Source of the DNA: Neptuniibacter marinus
GTDB taxonomy: Bacteria; Pseudomonadota; Gammaproteobacteria; Pseudomonadales; Balneatricaceae
Assembly (NCBI RefSeq): GCF_001597725.1
Contig: NZ_LUTR01000005.1
Span: 84,213 to 148,212 of the forward strand
Direction: 5' to 3'
DNA length: 64,000 nt
A program made the translations under genes and the position numbers. Under the pieces are notes generated by a model, which saw only the letters and a program-made list of their open reading frames with translations, was not told where the DNA came from and did no database searches. This document shows positions 19,945 to 28,834 of the stretch, one piece after another (position 1 is the first letter of the stretch; every line of letters begins with the position of its first letter).

Positions 19945-20556
19945 ATGTGCATTAAAAGAACACCCTTATTCCCCGTTATCACCCTGACAATGGCTAGCAG
20001 TATTATCATAACGGGCTGTGCGCAGAAAGCACCGCCTGCATGCACTTATCCTTACGACCAATGCACCCCAGCACCCCCTCGAACATCCGCAAAGCCCAAC
20101 CAAGGGGCTCATCCGCCTGAACATTCCATCACCGCCCAAAGCAGAAGAGCGACAGCGCGCATACATCACAACACAGCAAACCGCTCAACTTCAATACCTG
20201 CGAGCAAACCATCTAAGGTCGTGATTATAGAAACACTCAGAAAACCATACCAGCAAACACGACCGCCAAGCTCATTTGAGCACGAAAAAGGTTCAGTCCC
20301 CCCTTTGCCCTTTTACACTTTACAGCTTGGCGCCTATCAAAAAAGCAGTAACCTGCAACGGCTAATCAATACCATTGAAGATAAAAGCGATCTATTTACT
20401 TATTCGATAAAAACTAACCTTCGTGGGATCGCTTATGGTCAATTTAAGACAATAGATGAGGCTAAAGCGCAGGATACATGGCTAACCCAGCATGGGATTG
20501 ATGACTTTTTTATACGCAAGCTTCCTGCAAATGCAAAAGCGTTATGGGCTGACTAA
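19945..20556 (+). CDS. SPOR-domain lipoprotein
   Basis: The 203-residue protein has a lipoprotein signal (lipobox IITGC, Cys25). A proline- and threonine-rich linker of about 95 residues comes next. A SPOR-like domain follows from about residue 125, seen in YTLQLGAYQKSSNLQRLI and GIAYGQFKTIDEAKAQDTWL. SPOR domains bind denuded glycan at the septum, so a role in cell division or envelope upkeep is likely. I do not recognise a named gene. It is monocistronic with a strong terminator. Confidence 0.82.
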   Translation: MCIKRTPLFPVITLTMASSIIITGCAQKAPPACTYPYDQCTPAPPRTSAKPNQGAHPPEHSITAQSRRATARIHHNTANRSTSIPASKPSKVVIIETLRKPYQQTRPPSSFEHEKGSVPPLPFYTLQLGAYQKSSNLQRLINTIEDKSDLFTYSIKTNLRGIAYGQFKTIDEAKAQDTWLTQHGIDDFFIRKLPANAKALWAD

Positions 20557-20580
20557 ATATTAATAGCTATCCGAGAACTT

Positions 20581-20606
20581 AAAACACAGCCAAGTGGCTG
20601 TGTTTT
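20581..20606. terminator. terminator between SPOR gene and ydiJ-like gene
   Basis: AAAACACAGCC and GGCTGTGTTTT form a perfect 11-bp stem with an AAGT loop, with A and T runs on either side. It serves the convergent genes on both strands. Confidence 0.9.
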
Positions 20607-20626
20607 AGATAGAGTGATACAGTTTA

Positions 20627-23600
20627 TTAATGGTGAGTATGTAGTTGCGCTAGCAGCATTTGAATAGGATGAGGAATAACTTGCTCATCTATACGCTTAA
20701 CTTGGCTACGACAAGAATATCCTGTTGCAACTAGCTTATTCTTATTCTCAGGCGCATTGACCACATCAGACCAACTCAATTGGTAGATAGCCCTAGAGGT
20801 TTCTGCATTTTGAGTTTCATGCCCATAAGTCCCCGACATACCGCAACAGCCGACCGTTTGAATACTCAGTTTTTGCCCCATAGCTTCATAAATCTCCTGC
20901 CACAGGCGAATTGAGGGAGCCACCGAGGTTTTTTCGGTACAATGCGCGAGCAATTTAAACTCGGCACTAGGCAGATGCGGCGAGTTGTACGTTTTAAGAC
21001 GATCAGTATGTGTGACTAACCACTCCTGAATTAGCTGAACGTTAGGTAGCTCTTTTTCAGGTATGACATAACCGTACTCTTGGCGGTAAGTTAAGGTCAT
21101 GGAAGGGTCAACGCCGATAAGCGGTACGCCTGTTTCGTCTAAGGCTTTAAGCATAGCACCGTTAGATTCAGCGGCCTTCTCAAATGCCTTCATAAAACCA
21201 TGTACATGCAGTGGCTTACCGTTGGGTTTAAAAGGTGCCATCAACACATAAAAACCTAGGCCCGTTAAGAGATCAACTAGATCCAAGACAAGTTGAGATT
21301 CAAAATAACTGGTGAACGCATCCTGTACGATAATAACCGCATTATCACGCTCCTCAATACTTAAGCCTTTTATCAGTTCTGGTGTTGCAAACTGAACTCC
21401 ACGGGCTTTCATGCCAGAGATTAAGCTGTTGGTACAGATAGCTGGGCTATCAACCATACCTACATGTTTACGGAAAATAGCTTTAAGCGCCCTATTCTTC
21501 ATAGCCCAGTTGTAAGGTGCCGGAAACTTCGCAAGCCATGGAATCATGTACTCTAAACTGCCCACCATATAGTCTTTAGCTGGACGTAAGTAACGCCCGT
21601 AGTACACCTCTAAAAAGCGCGCTCTAAAATCGGGAACATTAACCTTAATGGGGCACTGACCAACACAAGATTTACAGGCTAAGCAAGCCATCATGGATTC
21701 ATGCACTTCGTGAGAGAAGTCATATTCATTATCTTTTGTTTTTGACAATGTATTTTTAATACGACTCGGCAGTGAAGCGATAAACGAACGTGTTTTCACT
21801 TTAGCTGATTCAGCTTGTAAGTCAGTACCTGTTTTTTCCACTAAACGAAGCCACTCTCTAATTAATGACGAACGGCCTTTAGGCGAATTAATACGCTGCC
21901 GAGTGCCTTTCCATGAAGGGCACATCGCGTCATTCGGATCGTAGTTAAAACAAGCTCCATTGCCGTTACAAAACATCGCTGAGTCATACTCTTCCCGTAC
22001 AGCAGCGCTGATCTGACGATCAAACTGACCACGGGTTGGTACTTGATCAATTTTAAGCAGTTCAGCGCCCTCAATTGCAGGGGTAGCAATTTTCCCAGGG
22101 TTCATCTGATTTCGAGGGTCAAACGTAGCTTTAATCTTTTGAAGCTCTGGGTATAGTTCATCAAAAAATTCAGGCGAGTATTCAGAACGAACCCCTTTAC
22201 CATGCTCGCCCCAAAGCAGCCCTTTATATTTAACCGTAAGCGCAACCACTTGATCGGTAACTTCACGAATCAGCGATTCTTGCCGCTCATCTTTCATGTC
22301 GATTGCGGGGCGCACATGAAGCACGCCAGCATCAACATGGCCAAACATGCCGTATGCCAACTCCCTATCATCTAGCACCTTGCGGAACTCCATAATAAAG
22401 TCAGCAAGGTTTTCTGGTGGAACCGCTGTATCTTCAACAAAAGGGATCGGGCGCTCTTGGCCTTTGGCGTTGCCTAATAAGCCAACCGATTTTTTACGCA
22501 TGGCCCAGACTTTGTTAATTTCTACCGCACCATACACAACCGAGAAACCAAAGCTCTTACCCGTTTTACCTTCAACGGTCTTTAAATGGGCTTCTAACTT
22601 TTCAACATCGGCTTTTAATGCGGCCTCATCATCAGAGGTGTATTCAACTAAGTTGATCCCTTTTATATCAGACTCGCCCGCTTCGCTTGGAAAATAAGCA
22701 CTGACCGTATCCCAAATAATATCGCCCATTGCCAAGTTAAGTACTTTAGAATCAATGGTTTCTATAGATGTTGGGCCAAACTTCATTAAGTCTGTCGCAT
22801 CACGCAATGAGGCTTCAAAACTATCGTATTTGATATTAACCAGCGCTGCATATTTAGGGATAGGTAGCACATTAAGCTTCGCTTCCGTAATAAAAGCGAG
22901 AGAGCCTTCACCACCACACAACACCGAATTTAGATTAAAAAGACCGTTTTCATCGCGAATATGTGCAAGATCATAACCGGTAAGGCAGCGGTTAAGCTTA
23001 GGGAATTTCGCATCAATAAGCTCTTTCTTTTCAGTGAAAATCGCATCAATTTGGCGATGCACCTCGCCTACTTTGTCGTCACGCTTTTTGATCTCAGCCA
23101 GTTCGTCATCCGGAATAGGCTTAGATGACCAAACCTCTCCGCCGAGAAACACTGAGTTAAGCTCAAGCACATGGTCACGGGTTTTCCCGTACATAACAGA
23201 GCCTTGACCACTGGCATCGGTATTGATCATGCCACCAATGGTTGCACGGTTACTGGTGGATAGCTCGGGTGCAAAAAACAAACCATAAGGTTTTAACGCG
23301 CGGTTCAGCTGATCCTTTACTACACCGCCTTGAACGCGTACCCAGTGTTCCTCTGCATTGATCTCTAATACCTGATTCATATGCTTGGAAACATCAACGA
23401 TCAAACCGTCTGTTAAGGATTGACCATTAGTCCCTGTACCACCGCCACGGGCACTTAATTTCACCTCGGCAAACCGCGTTTCATCCGCCAACTTAGCAAT
23501 AAGTACCAAATCCTGCTCTGATCGAGGGTAAAGTACCCCTTGCGGTAACATCTGGTAGATACTGTTATCCGTAGATAGCACAATGCGGTTCGCGTAATCA

Positions 23601-23698
23601 GGGTTTAGATCACCGGAAAAACCGTTTTGTTTAAGTGCATCAATATAATCAAGATACAGGGCGTTAGTGGTTTCGACTTGCGAAAGACGAGGAATCAT
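20627..23698 (-). CDS. ydiJ: FAD-linked and Fe-S oxidoreductase, YdiJ-type D-2-hydroxyacid dehydrogenase
   Basis: The 1023-residue protein matches the domain order and size of E. coli YdiJ. An FAD-binding PCMH domain comes first (about 55-290, with SARGGGTGTNGQSL), then a C-terminal FAD-oxidase domain (to about 560). A ferredoxin-like block follows with CNGNGACFNYDPNDAMCPSW and CLACKSCVGQCPIKV, and a CCG domain near the end has CCGMSGTYGHE. Family members oxidise D-2-hydroxyacids; D-2-hydroxyglutarate and D-lactate are the main candidates, and YdiJ has been reported as a D-2-hydroxyglutarate dehydrogenase. A LysR gene is divergent. Confidence 0.9.
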   Translation of the reverse strand: MIPRLSQVETTNALYLDYIDALKQNGFSGDLNPDYANRIVLSTDNSIYQMLPQGVLYPRSEQDLVLIAKLADETRFAEVKLSARGGGTGTNGQSLTDGLIVDVSKHMNQVLEINAEEHWVRVQGGVVKDQLNRALKPYGLFFAPELSTSNRATIGGMINTDASGQGSVMYGKTRDHVLELNSVFLGGEVWSSKPIPDDELAEIKKRDDKVGEVHRQIDAIFTEKKELIDAKFPKLNRCLTGYDLAHIRDENGLFNLNSVLCGGEGSLAFITEAKLNVLPIPKYAALVNIKYDSFEASLRDATDLMKFGPTSIETIDSKVLNLAMGDIIWDTVSAYFPSEAGESDIKGINLVEYTSDDEAALKADVEKLEAHLKTVEGKTGKSFGFSVVYGAVEINKVWAMRKKSVGLLGNAKGQERPIPFVEDTAVPPENLADFIMEFRKVLDDRELAYGMFGHVDAGVLHVRPAIDMKDERQESLIREVTDQVVALTVKYKGLLWGEHGKGVRSEYSPEFFDELYPELQKIKATFDPRNQMNPGKIATPAIEGAELLKIDQVPTRGQFDRQISAAVREEYDSAMFCNGNGACFNYDPNDAMCPSWKGTRQRINSPKGRSSLIREWLRLVEKTGTDLQAESAKVKTRSFIASLPSRIKNTLSKTKDNEYDFSHEVHESMMACLACKSCVGQCPIKVNVPDFRARFLEVYYGRYLRPAKDYMVGSLEYMIPWLAKFPAPYNWAMKNRALKAIFRKHVGMVDSPAICTNSLISGMKARGVQFATPELIKGLSIEERDNAVIIVQDAFTSYFESQLVLDLVDLLTGLGFYVLMAPFKPNGKPLHVHGFMKAFEKAAESNGAMLKALDETGVPLIGVDPSMTLTYRQEYGYVIPEKELPNVQLIQEWLVTHTDRLKTYNSPHLPSAEFKLLAHCTEKTSVAPSIRLWQEIYEAMGQKLSIQTVGCCGMSGTYGHETQNAETSRAIYQLSWSDVVNAPENKNKLVATGYSCRSQVKRIDEQVIPHPIQMLLAQLHTHH

Positions 23699-23808
23699 CT
23701 TTTAGGACCTCTATAGGCAACCGCAGCACTGATCGGCTCAAAAATCAGGCTTATATCGCGGTTATTGCTCAAATTTGTGATATTGGCTGCTATGATGCAG
23801 AATTGTTA

Positions 23809-23828
23809 TTTATCAATCAAACGATAAA
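23809..23828. promoter_or_regulatory. candidate LysR-type operator between ydiJ and lysR
   Basis: TTTATC (23809-23814) and GATAAA (23823-23828) form an inverted repeat around 8 bases. It is close to the T-N11-A pattern used by LysR regulators and lies about 20 bases before the LysR ATG in the 150-base divergent region. The match is by eye. Confidence 0.4.
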
Positions 23829-23848
23829 ATTCTATTAATTAATTGATT

Positions 23849-24790
23849 ATGTCGAATAATATATCTATACGCCATCTACGTGCTTTCACTGAAATTGCTA
23901 AAAGTGGCAGTTTTACGCGGGCGGCCGAAAACCTACATCTGACTCAATCAACACTCACCGCCACAATAAAGCAGCTTGAAGAGCAGGTCGAGTTGAAGCT
24001 GTTTGACCGCACAACCCGCCGCGTTATCTTAACCGGCGAAGGGGGAAACTTTTTCCCAGTAGCAGAAAAACTAATCTCCGATTTTGATACCGCTTTTAAT
24101 GACCTAAAAGCAACCACATCACAACAAAAAGGTAAGATCGGTATTGCAGCCTCGCCCTCAATGATTGGCCGAATGCTGCCTGAGATTATCAAATCCTACC
24201 ATCAAACCTATGCCAATATAGGGATTTACCTGCGCGATGATAATGCGAGTGGCATCGAGCAGCGGGTATTAGAAAATGATGTGGATTTTGGCTTAGGAGG
24301 TAATCATTCGAATCAACCGGAATTAAATTATCAACCGGTTTTAATGGATCAGTACGGGATTGTCCTCCCTTCAGACCACCCTTTAAGCCAAACGGCACAA
24401 TTGAATTGGGCACAAGTGAGCTCACTACCAATAATCCATTTAACCACGGATACCGGCACCCGTTCACAGTTATATAAATTAGAAAGGGAAAACAATCTGG
24501 GATTAAATACCCAAAGCCCATTAATTGAAGTCTCAACCCCGGCTGGACTAGCAGATATGGTAAAAACGGGGCTAGGTGTTTCTATACTTCCGGCACTTGC
24601 GGCCAGCACTAGCGCCTTTTCAACGCTAATATTTGTGCCTTTGCAATCACCGGAACTAGAACGAAAAATTTACATTATTACCCGTAAAGGTCGCGCGCTA
24701 AGCCCAGCCGCAGAAACAATGATGATTATGCTGCAGGATTATTTTAAAACGACTCAGCTCCCCCATCATGTAACTAAAGCTTTTTCTTAA
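23849..24790 (+). CDS. LysR family transcriptional regulator
   Basis: The 313-residue protein has an N-terminal winged helix (RHLRAFTEIAKSGSFTRAAENLHLTQSTLTATIKQLEEQ) and a periplasmic-binding-like effector domain from about residue 90. I chose the ATG at 23849, since the TTG six bases earlier only adds two residues. It is divergent from the YdiJ-type dehydrogenase, so it probably controls it in response to a small acid. It is convergent with and 10 bases from the RIO kinase gene. Confidence 0.9.
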   Translation: MSNNISIRHLRAFTEIAKSGSFTRAAENLHLTQSTLTATIKQLEEQVELKLFDRTTRRVILTGEGGNFFPVAEKLISDFDTAFNDLKATTSQQKGKIGIAASPSMIGRMLPEIIKSYHQTYANIGIYLRDDNASGIEQRVLENDVDFGLGGNHSNQPELNYQPVLMDQYGIVLPSDHPLSQTAQLNWAQVSSLPIIHLTTDTGTRSQLYKLERENNLGLNTQSPLIEVSTPAGLADMVKTGLGVSILPALAASTSAFSTLIFVPLQSPELERKIYIITRKGRALSPAAETMMIMLQDYFKTTQLPHHVTKAFS

Positions 24791-24800
24791 CCTAAGTCAA

Positions 24801-25655
24801 TTAAGGTTCTTCAGAGTCTCTTATACGCGCTAGGCGCTCTTGCTCTTCAGCAAAGGCCTCTTTGATCTCAAGCAGAACCGAATCAACATCAGCGGCTTCT
24901 CCACTCTCTTCAAATAGCCCTGTAAGCTCAGTATCGGGGGCTAAATCGCCCTCTTCATAGAGTGCCCAGATCTCTTTCGCATACTGTGTATTTAAGAGTT
25001 CAGGCGCGAACTGTCCGTAATAGCTACGCATATTATTAACATCGCGCTCGAGCATCCATTGAGCATGATTATTTGCGGCAGCGTCTACCGCCTGAGGTAG
25101 ATCGATAATGACAGGACCATAGGAATCCACCAACACATTAAATTCAGATAGGTCGCCATGAACCAATCCGGCACAGAGCATTCTAACAATATCGCGAATG
25201 ACAACCGCATGATCGGCTATAGCTTGTTCAGCCGACATTGCCACATCATTAAGACGCGGCGCAACTTCACCATTATCGTCCGTTACTAATTCCATCAGCA
25301 GCACACCATCGAAACAGCCATAAGGCTCAGGCACTCTTACCCCAGCAGCAGCTAGGCGGTACAATGCATCGACTTCAGCATTGTGCCAAAGGGCTTCCTG
25401 CTGATCTCGACCAAACTTAGAACCTTTCTCCATGGCGCGCGCACGGCGACTATTCCGTACTTTTCGGCCTTCTTGGTACTGCACGGCTTGCTTAAAGCTT
25501 CGTTTCGCCGCTTCTTTATACACTTTCGCGCAGCGGATCTCTGATCCACAACGTACCACGTACACTACCGCCTCTTTTCCACTCATTAATTGTCTAAGAA
25601 CGTCATCGACTAGACCATCATCAACAAGTGGTTGTATTCTTTTAGGGATTTTCAT
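24801..25655 (-). CDS. RIO1 family protein kinase
   Basis: The 284-residue protein is an atypical serine kinase of the RIO type. It has VDDGLVDDVLRQLMSGKEAVVYVV with the nucleotide loop, the catalytic loop HGDLSEFNVLV and the metal-binding IIDLPQAVD. Proteins of this branch occur in Pseudomonas and other bacteria; their targets are unknown. I place the start at the second ATG (25655), which has AAGGG 4-5 bases upstream. The ATG at 25670 has no clear ribosome site. The C-terminal 50 residues are acidic. Confidence 0.88.
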   Translation of the reverse strand: MKIPKRIQPLVDDGLVDDVLRQLMSGKEAVVYVVRCGSEIRCAKVYKEAAKRSFKQAVQYQEGRKVRNSRRARAMEKGSKFGRDQQEALWHNAEVDALYRLAAAGVRVPEPYGCFDGVLLMELVTDDNGEVAPRLNDVAMSAEQAIADHAVVIRDIVRMLCAGLVHGDLSEFNVLVDSYGPVIIDLPQAVDAAANNHAQWMLERDVNNMRSYYGQFAPELLNTQYAKEIWALYEEGDLAPDTELTGLFEESGEAADVDSVLLEIKEAFAEEQERLARIRDSEEP

Positions 25656-25823
25656 GGTGCCCTTATACATGGATTAGAGTACATATGAAACTATATGAAA
25701 TAAAAAGAAGCAATTTTATCTGCTGATCTTTTTAACTAGAGTATTCGTTAAACGCCTACTGACGCGCAATTATTGTTTCAGATAAGATACAACCTGATCT
25801 CCTTTCTATTTAAAGGCTTATTT

Positions 25824-26555
25824 ATGGCACAAGCAGGCCCACTGATTGACACCCTAAAGCGCGAGCTAAAGGCTCAAGGAAAAACCTATGCGGATGTTGC
25901 TAAGGTTCTAGAACTGAGTGAAGCATCAGTAAAACGGCTCTTTGCGGACAAAAATTTTACCTTAGAACGCTTAGAACACATTTGCGATATGCTAAATATC
26001 GAGCTATCCGAATTAGTACAAAGAATGAGTAAAGCGCAACATCAACTCATACAACTAACCCGAGACCAGGAAAAGGAGATCGCTAACGATTTAACCCTTC
26101 TGCTAATCACGGTAAGCGTTATAAGCGGGATGTCTTATGACGATATTATCTATACATATAATATCCCTGAAACGACATGTATTCAGAAATTAGCACAGCT
26201 TGATCGATTAAAAATTATAGATCTACTACCCAACAATAGAGTCAAACTTCTAGTCGCCCCTAATTTTCATTGGCTACCAAACGGACCCATACAGCAGTTC
26301 TTTCAGGAGAAGGTAGAACAAGACTTTTTCAGCTCTCGTTTTGATAAAGCTAACGAAAAATTGATCGTCACTAATGCGATCCTTACCGATAGCTCTAATG
26401 CCCGCTTACAAAAGAAAATGGAGCGCTTAGCCGCCGAGTTTAATGAACTGATGCAAGAGGATCATGCAGCACCAAGCCAGCAAAAAAATGGCACAACTAT
26501 GGTTTTAGCCATTCGCCAGTGGCAGTACTCTCTATTTAAGAAAATGAGTAAGTAA
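25824..26555 (+). CDS. XRE-type helix-turn-helix regulator
   Basis: The 243-residue protein begins MAQAGPLIDTLKRELKAQGK and has a helix-turn-helix near residues 20-60 (TYADVAKVLELSEASVKRLF). The remaining 170 residues include a possible second winged region (DIIYTYNIPETTCIQKLAQLDRL). AAAGG about 10 bases upstream fixes the ATG at 25824 over the in-frame ATG at 25773. No target gene is obvious. Similar two-domain XRE proteins are common in marine gammaproteobacteria, but I do not recognise a named one. Confidence 0.8.
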   Translation: MAQAGPLIDTLKRELKAQGKTYADVAKVLELSEASVKRLFADKNFTLERLEHICDMLNIELSELVQRMSKAQHQLIQLTRDQEKEIANDLTLLLITVSVISGMSYDDIIYTYNIPETTCIQKLAQLDRLKIIDLLPNNRVKLLVAPNFHWLPNGPIQQFFQEKVEQDFFSSRFDKANEKLIVTNAILTDSSNARLQKKMERLAAEFNELMQEDHAAPSQQKNGTTMVLAIRQWQYSLFKKMSK

Positions 26556-26579
26556 ATATCCCTTATAAAAATAGAAAAC

Positions 26580-26593
26580 GGTTAGCGCTAACC
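26580..26593. promoter_or_regulatory. perfect 14-bp palindrome upstream of the GGDEF-EAL gene
   Basis: GGTTAGCGCTAACC is perfectly self-complementary, lies 25 bases after the XRE stop and about 160 bases before the GGDEF-EAL start. The TTAGCGCTAA core resembles LacI-family operators. No LacI-type gene is in the window, so the binder is unknown. The rest of 26556-26735 holds no gene. Confidence 0.4.
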
Positions 26594-26741
26594 TTGTTCA
26601 ACAAAACGCTACTGGAAGAAAGGTGTATCTAGGAATACACTTACAAAATCAGTTAAGTATAAGTTAATTATACTTATTGTAGGCTCTGGCCGTTTTTAAT
26701 ATCGACATGGAAAGTATTTTTTATGTTAATGGAGTTTGATA

Positions 26742-28695
26742 TTGCGTTCCTGTAATCATAAAGTTGAGCTCAATGACCGATTAGAGCTTCTCTATCGGAG
26801 TTCTTATGCAGGCTTTCTGATAATGCTAGCTGCTGCTTCAGGCTTAGTTTTTTGGTTTGATTCAACAAGCCATGCATATGTAAGACTAGGCTGGTGGGTA
26901 GCTATATTGTTATTGATGCTATGGCGACTATTCTACAGTTACACGTGGTGTGTTAAGTCAAAACAAGGCGAACTAGGGACATCCAGCGATCTCTTACGAT
27001 TCCGCATAGGCGCATTACTTACCGCTTCACTCTGGGCCTTTTATTGTATTTATTTTTATTCTGATTCTGACCTTTATCAACTTTGTATATCAATGGTCAT
27101 TGTTGCAACGCTAGCAGGAGGCGCATCCACTGTTTTGTCCGGGGATCTTCTTCTTGCCACCCTCTACCCGCAAATTTTACTCGTCCCTTATTCACTACTA
27201 TTAGTTTTATCAGGTACATCTGAGCACCAACTACTTGGAGTTTTAGGCTTAATCTTCGCAGGCATTATATTCTTTACTGCGCATAAAGCGGCTCGATTCA
27301 CTTTAGACTCCATCAGGCTTAGGTACCAACACACTCTACTGCTAAAAAATATGCAAAGTGAAGTTGAATCAAGAACGGACAAAATAATTGAATTAAGTCA
27401 GCTAGACTCACTCACTAAACTCTTAAACCGACCCGCCTTTATCGAAGCAGCAAGTAAGCAAGCAAATAAAACACACAGCTAAAAACAAACATCTATCTGT
27501 TTTTTTTATTGATTTAGATAGTTTTAAACCAGTGAATGATAATTTTGGACATCATGTAGGCGATACTCTTCTTAAACAATTGGCCTCACGTTTAAAAGAA
27601 AATTTTGGAACTAATGCCTTAATCTGCCGTTGGGGTGGCGATGAATTTATCATCCTTTCTAAAACAACTAACAAAAAACAAGTCGAGATTATTGCCAATA
27701 AAATCAATACCCTGATTGAATCTACCTTTATATTTGATGGGTATAAAATTGACTTAAAGGCATCTATTGGCGTATCTATTTATCCCAACCATAGTCAATC
27801 TATCGAGGAATTGATCTCTTTCGCCGATGTATCAATGTATGAAAATAAACATACACAAAAAACGGACTATGTGCTTTTTAGCAAAGATCTAGCAGAGAAG
27901 GTACAACGCGACTTTGCACTCTCTTCCGCTATCAGAAGAGTAGTGCCTAGAAAACAACTTAACCTTGTGTATCAACCTATCATTGATACTAGAAATGGTG
28001 AATGCCACGCTGTGGAGGCCTTGCTGCGCTGGGAACATAAAGGAAAAGCGATTCCCCCTGATGTGTTTATCCCTTTAGCAGAAAAACATGGCGCTATTCG
28101 AGAGATTGGCTATTGGGTGCTTGAGAAAGCGATACAACAGCAAAAATTAATGATGCAAGATGGCTTAAATATAAAAATCTGTATCAATGTCTCTATCGTT
28201 CAATTTGAAGATGCTGAGTTTGTAAACACCGTTAGGAATATGATAGATAAGTACCAAGTTGATACTAACCTCTTCCATATTGAGATTACAGAATCAGTGT
28301 TCTCTAGTGATAAGCCAAAGCTTTTACAGGCTATAAAACAGCTACAAACCTTAGGTTTTTTTATCTCCGTCGATGACTTTGGAACCGGCTATTCATCATT
28401 ATCAGTTATTCAAGATCTAGCGGTAAACATTGTTAAGATTGACCGCTCCTTCGTCAACAAACTAGATTCAAATGGAGCGGCTATTATTAAAGCAGTAATG
28501 CTAATGGCCAATGAACTTAACTATAAAGTTGTTGCTGAAGGTGTAGAAACAGTTGAGCAAAAAAACAAACTAAAAACGCTTGGCGTTCACTATTTACAAG
28601 GCTATTTATTTAGCAAACCCCAAAACTATATGGATCTCACAAATCAATTTGGCGCCTCCTTTCAATCCATTGCTGAAACCACATCAATGCAATAA
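26742..28695 (+). pseudogene. membrane GGDEF-EAL protein, disrupted by a frameshift
   Basis: Two consecutive open frames encode one protein. The first (to 27482) has four to six membrane segments, a coiled stretch and the start of GGDEF (DSLTKLLNRPAF). It stops at TAA 27480-27482. The second frame, open from at least 27469, continues exactly where the first leaves off (HLSVFFIDLDSFKPVNDNFG), then CRWGGDEF and a full EAL domain (EALLRW, INVSIVQFED, DDFGTGYSSL, KIDRSF, VVAEGVET). Reading A3 instead of A4 at 27468-27471 joins them. Start is probably TTG 26742 with GGAG 7 bases upstream. No RxxD inhibition site precedes GGDEF. It could be a real mutation or a base-calling error in the homopolymer. 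Confidence 0.85.
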
Positions 28696-28804
28696 GCGTC
28701 TTACTAACCAAAAACAAGTTCTGGTATTGAAATATAATACCTAAAGTTCAACATCTCGTAACTTTACATAGTAAGGTATTAGCTAAAAACAAATTCCATC
28801 AATC

Positions 28805-28830
28805 TTTCCCTCGTTCATTCACGAGGGAAA
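28805..28830 (+). promoter_or_regulatory. hairpin that buries the ribosome site of the VIT/VWA gene
   Basis: TTTCCCTCGT (28805-28814) and ACGAGGGAAA (28821-28830) form a perfect 10-bp stem with a 6-base loop. The GAGGGA ribosome site is in the 3' arm and ends 6 bases before the ATG at 28835. Folding would block translation, so the leader may act as an RNA thermometer or a target for a protein or small RNA. It is not a terminator because no T-run follows. Confidence 0.7.
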
Positions 28831-28834
28831 CATA

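Noticed and set aside
20018..20224. Alternate frame within the SPOR lipoprotein linker
   Set aside because: The proline/threonine-rich linker gives open frames by composition; the lipobox and SPOR domain support only the main frame.
27468..27507. Programmed frameshift at the GGDEF-EAL split
   Set aside because: The T8 run lies after the point where the frame must change, and no ribosome-site-like stimulator or pseudoknot was seen; a simple indel in the A-run explains it better.
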